Assembly: GCF_900186865.1 (NCBI RefSeq)
Contig: NZ_LT906480.1
Coordinates: forward strand, 1,072,001-1,136,000
Source of the DNA: Stenotrophomonas maltophilia
Lineage (GTDB): Bacteria > Pseudomonadota > Gammaproteobacteria > Xanthomonadales > Xanthomonadaceae
Reading direction: 5' to 3'
Length of the DNA stretch: 64,000 bases
The position numbers and the translations under genes were made by a program. The notes under the pieces were generated by a model that saw only the letters and a list, made by a program, of their open reading frames with translations, did no database searches and was not told the origin of the DNA. Positions 61,273-64,000 of this stretch are shown piece by piece. Position 1 is the first letter of the stretch; the number at the start of each line of letters is the position of its first letter.

Positions 61273-61676
61273 CCGGTGCGGTCTGATGGGTGGTTGACCC
61301 CATCGCTGACCGGGATCACCCCCAACGCGAACGGGTCGATGCCTTCCAGGCAGGCCACGTTGTAGCCGTACTGGTCGGGGTTGGAGCGGCGCCGGTGATG
61401 GGTGTAGATGCCGCACACGCCACAGAAGTAGTGCTCGGCCACATGGGTGTTGAACTGGTACATCCGCAGATGGTTCTGCCCGCGCAGCACCTGCAGGCCC
61501 TGGCGGGGGACGCTGGCGGCGATGGCACCCCGGCGCCGGCACATCGAGCAGTCGCAGCGGCGGGGATCGACGATGCCGTCCGGCAGGTCCAGCAGCAGCT
61601 CGACGGTGCCGCAGTGGCAGGTTGCGCGGTGCTGGGGTTGGACCGGAACGCCGGCCACGGAAGTGATGCCCATCAT
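61269..61676 (-). CDS. GFA-family protein (Zn-binding, CENP-V-like)
   Basis: 135 residues. Zinc-binding cysteines occur in ATCHCGTVELLL, CDCSMCRRRGA and FCGVCGIYTHH, the standard Mss4-like GFA signature. Family members bind glutathione or act as S-(hydroxymethyl)glutathione enzymes, but many are uncharacterised. It is a single gene convergent with the small frame above. Confidence 0.9.
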   Translation of the reverse strand: MMGITSVAGVPVQPQHRATCHCGTVELLLDLPDGIVDPRRCDCSMCRRRGAIAASVPRQGLQVLRGQNHLRMYQFNTHVAEHYFCGVCGIYTHHRRRSNPDQYGYNVACLEGIDPFALGVIPVSDGVNHPSDRTG

Positions 61677-61802
61677 TGCTCCTGTGTGATCCGTCTGGCC
61701 GCGGGGGCCGCCGCAGACGGTGCGCCGGTGTGCCTGAACGGGCCGTAGATGCCACGGTGAACCCGCTTGTGGCTAACTATGCGGCTTCAGGACCGCGACA
61801 GG

Positions 61803-62819
61803 ATGCCAGTGAAAGCCGCAGGACGATGGATGACAGGAAGTGCCATGGCGCTGCTGGCGCTGTGGGTGACCGGGCTGCTGGCCTATCAGTTGCCGGGGCC
61901 GGGCTGGCTGGCTACCGGCGTCGCCGGGCTGTGGCTGCTGGTTGCGCTGTGGGTGTCGTGGCGGGTCGCGCGTGGCCGTGCCTCGCGCCGCCTGGGCCTG
62001 GCGTTCGGGGCATCGCTGGCGCTGGCCGGCCTGTGGTGGCTGCTGCTGACCCCGCGCCAGGACCGCGTGTGGGCCGATGACGTGGCCCAGCGCCTGCACG
62101 TGGTGTCTTTCGATGGCCGCCACGTCGTGCTGGACAACGTGCGTGATTTCACCTGGCGCAGCGAAACCGACTACGACGCCCGCTGGGTGCGCCGCGAGTA
62201 CGACCTGGACCAGTTGCGCTCGGCCGATCTGGTGCTGTCGTACTGGATGGGCCCGGCCATCGCCCACACCCTGATCTCGTTTGGTTTCGAGGACGGTCGC
62301 CACGTGGTGTTCTCGCTGGAGATCCGCAAGGAGCGCGGTGAATCGTTCTCGGCGCTGGGTGGCTTCTTCCGCAAGTTCGAGATGACCCTGGTAGCTTCGG
62401 AGGAGACCGACATCATCCGCACCCGCACCAACGCGCGCGGCGAGGACGTCTATCTCTACCGCCTGCATGGCATGGACCGTGCGCAGCTGAAGGAGCTGTT
62501 CGCAGCGTACATCGCGCAGGCACGCGAACTGGATGCCAAGCCCGGCTTCTACAACACGCTGACCAGCAACTGCACCACCATCGTCTTCGACCTGGCCCGG
62601 CACATCGCACCGCGCCTGCCGCTGGATTACCGCCTGCTGCTGTCCGGTTACCTGGCCGAGTACGCGCAGGAGGTCGGCGCGCTCGCTCCAGGTGTGCCGT
62701 ACGCCGAGCTGCATGACAAGGGCCGCATCACCCAGCGCGCGCTGGACCTGGGCAGCGGCGACCATTTCTCCACCGTAATCCGCCAGGGCGTGCCCGGCAC
62801 CGAGCAGGACCCGCAGTAA
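61803..62819 (+). CDS. DUF4105 family membrane protein
   Basis: 338 residues from the ATG at 61803 (starts at 61767, 61779 or 61830 are possible). Three N-terminal helices (about residues 10-30, 35-52, 63-80) are followed by the DUF4105 domain with FYNTLTSNCTTIVFDLARHIAPRLPLDYR near residues 240-268. The NC motif and His suggest a papain/NlpC-like fold. The protein is probably inner-membrane. Its stop (TAA) overlaps the next start (TAATG), so the two are co-translated. Confidence 0.87.
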   Translation: MPVKAAGRWMTGSAMALLALWVTGLLAYQLPGPGWLATGVAGLWLLVALWVSWRVARGRASRRLGLAFGASLALAGLWWLLLTPRQDRVWADDVAQRLHVVSFDGRHVVLDNVRDFTWRSETDYDARWVRREYDLDQLRSADLVLSYWMGPAIAHTLISFGFEDGRHVVFSLEIRKERGESFSALGGFFRKFEMTLVASEETDIIRTRTNARGEDVYLYRLHGMDRAQLKELFAAYIAQARELDAKPGFYNTLTSNCTTIVFDLARHIAPRLPLDYRLLLSGYLAEYAQEVGALAPGVPYAELHDKGRITQRALDLGSGDHFSTVIRQGVPGTEQDPQ

Positions 62820-64000
62820 TGACCCGATTCCTCCCACGCCGCTGGCAGCGCCTGCTGCCGGTGTTGTTCGCTGCCTTCCTGCTGCTGGGTAGCAGCGGTT
62901 GCGCGATGGTTACCGTCAAGCAGGTCAAGTCCAGCGATTCGCTGGTCAACAAGCGTGCCGACGTGCTCAACACGGGCAAGCTCAGCCCGGCCGCGCGCGA
63001 GACGCTCAGCGCGGCAGGCCTGGACGAGTCGCAGTGCGAAAAGGACTTCCTGGTCTGCCGCAGCACGCTGCTGATGACCGACGACCTCAATGTCGAGCAG
63101 CGGTTGTCGGCGCTGTCCGAACTGTGGGTGAAGGCCGCGCTGGCGATGACGCCGAAGAAGACGGCTGCCGGCGATCCGCCGATGAGCGATGCTGCATTGG
63201 ATGCCTGGCTGGAAGCGGCGCGCTATGCCTATGCCTACCTGTTCTACAGCGGCCGCTCACCGTCCGACCGTGCCTTCGAGGACCGCCAGACGCAGGTGCG
63301 CGACTATTACAACTACGCGGCCGAGAAGGCGGCAGTGGTGCTGTTCGTGCGCGCACGCGCCGCTGCGCTGGCCGGCGAGGACTACACGAAGCCGCTCACG
63401 GTCGGCAGCTGGTCGCTGGCCTCCAACTACCAGCAGCTGAACCTGAAGAGCATTCCCGCGCAGCTGGTGCCGGCCGGCACGGTCAGCTTCGTCGGCCTGC
63501 GCAGTACCTATCGCCGCGATGGCTTCGGTGCCGAGCTGGTGATGGTGATGGACCCGCCGAAGCTGGTTGCACCGGTGATCGCACCCGAGGGCCCCAAGGC
63601 CGAGGCGCCGCAGGAGGATGAGGACGACGCACGCCGTGGCCGCCGTCATCGCGATGACGATTCGGTGCCCGAGTTCAGCGAGATGTCTTCGATCAACGTC
63701 ACCGCACTGCTGCGCTTCGAGGGCAGCAACCTGGACGATGTGATGCGCACGCGCCGGGTCGAGCTGGACGCTTATTCGCCCGAAGCCACCGAGCGCATCA
63801 CCCTGCATGGCGAGCAGGTGCCGCTGGCCGGCAACTTCACCGCCGCCTATGGCCTGTGGCTGGCGCAGAGCGGTTTCGCCCGGCAATCGCTGCGCACCCT
63901 GTTCGGCATGAGCGAGGGCATCGGCGAACCGCACATCTACCTGATGCAGCCGTGGGACCCGAATCGTCGTATCATCTTCATGCTGCACGGCCTGGCCAGC
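62819..64000 (+). CDS. Alpha/beta-hydrolase lipoprotein (partial, runs off the end)
   Basis: At least 394 residues from the ATG at 62819, open to the right edge. A signal with lipobox LGSSGC (Cys about residue 28) follows a basic start (MTRFLPRRWQRLL). The middle has an Asp/Glu/Arg-rich patch (EDEDDARRGRRHRDDD, about residues 265-280). The last visible part IFMLHGLAS is the HG oxyanion motif of an alpha/beta hydrolase, so the catalytic Ser lies outside the window. It is likely an outer-membrane esterase/lipase co-translated with DUF4105. Confidence 0.8.
   Translation, partial: MTRFLPRRWQRLLPVLFAAFLLLGSSGCAMVTVKQVKSSDSLVNKRADVLNTGKLSPAARETLSAAGLDESQCEKDFLVCRSTLLMTDDLNVEQRLSALSELWVKAALAMTPKKTAAGDPPMSDAALDAWLEAARYAYAYLFYSGRSPSDRAFEDRQTQVRDYYNYAAEKAAVVLFVRARAAALAGEDYTKPLTVGSWSLASNYQQLNLKSIPAQLVPAGTVSFVGLRSTYRRDGFGAELVMVMDPPKLVAPVIAPEGPKAEAPQEDEDDARRGRRHRDDDSVPEFSEMSSINVTALLRFEGSNLDDVMRTRRVELDAYSPEATERITLHGEQVPLAGNFTAAYGLWLAQSGFARQSLRTLFGMSEGIGEPHIYLMQPWDPNRRIIFMLHGLAS

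Overview
The window is high-GC gammaproteobacterial DNA and almost certainly comes from the Stenotrophomonas maltophilia complex. Three things point there: many GTAG-headed palindromes of the SMAG type, a chromosomal pentapeptide quinolone-protection gene (Smqnr) beside a DeoR-type regulator and an MFS transporter, and a Xanthomonadaceae-like core gene order.

Layout. 1-5.4 kb: the end of an autotransporter barrel, a GNAT gene, tRNA-Ser(GGA), then dnaX-ybaB-recR-HIT. 5.4-9.8 kb (minus): a slp/tgpA-like transglutaminase/DUF58/MoxR cluster. 9.8-11.7 kb: a membrane glycosyltransferase. 11.9-24 kb: the fatty-acid block yceF/yceD-rpmF-fabH-(kinase-like gene)-fabD-fabG-acpP-fabF, then pabB-mltG-tmk-holB-pilZ and tRNA-Val(CAC). 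SMAG palindromes sit between many of these genes.

24.7-44.5 kb is the main accessory island. It holds a complete P2-type contractile tail on the minus strand (D, X, U, tape measure, E/E' frameshift pair, tube, sheath, fibre, I, J, W, V), a lambda-like lysis cassette (R-type endolysin, Rz, nested Rz1, holin candidate) and a Mor-type activator at the head of the operon. No capsid, portal, terminase or integrase gene is visible. I read it as an R-type tailocin (maltocin-like) derived from a prophage. It keeps a dNMP kinase and a primase-helicase. A repeated, strand-consistent box precedes each of its minus-strand transcription units, and a short plus-strand module at its right edge includes a small protein that resembles the Acb2/Tad1 hairpin family.

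44.7-64 kb: an iron-uptake trio (DUF2946, TonB-dependent receptor, PepSY reductase-like protein), then the Smqnr locus with three helically phased CGTGCA repeats in the intergenic operator region. Next come a methyltransferase, a GST, several LysR/MocR regulators each beside a transporter or enzyme gene, a DHA2-type MFS exporter, a GFA protein, a DUF4105 membrane protein and a truncated alpha/beta hydrolase lipoprotein that runs off the end.

All assignments come from reading the sequence and remembered family features. No database search was run.
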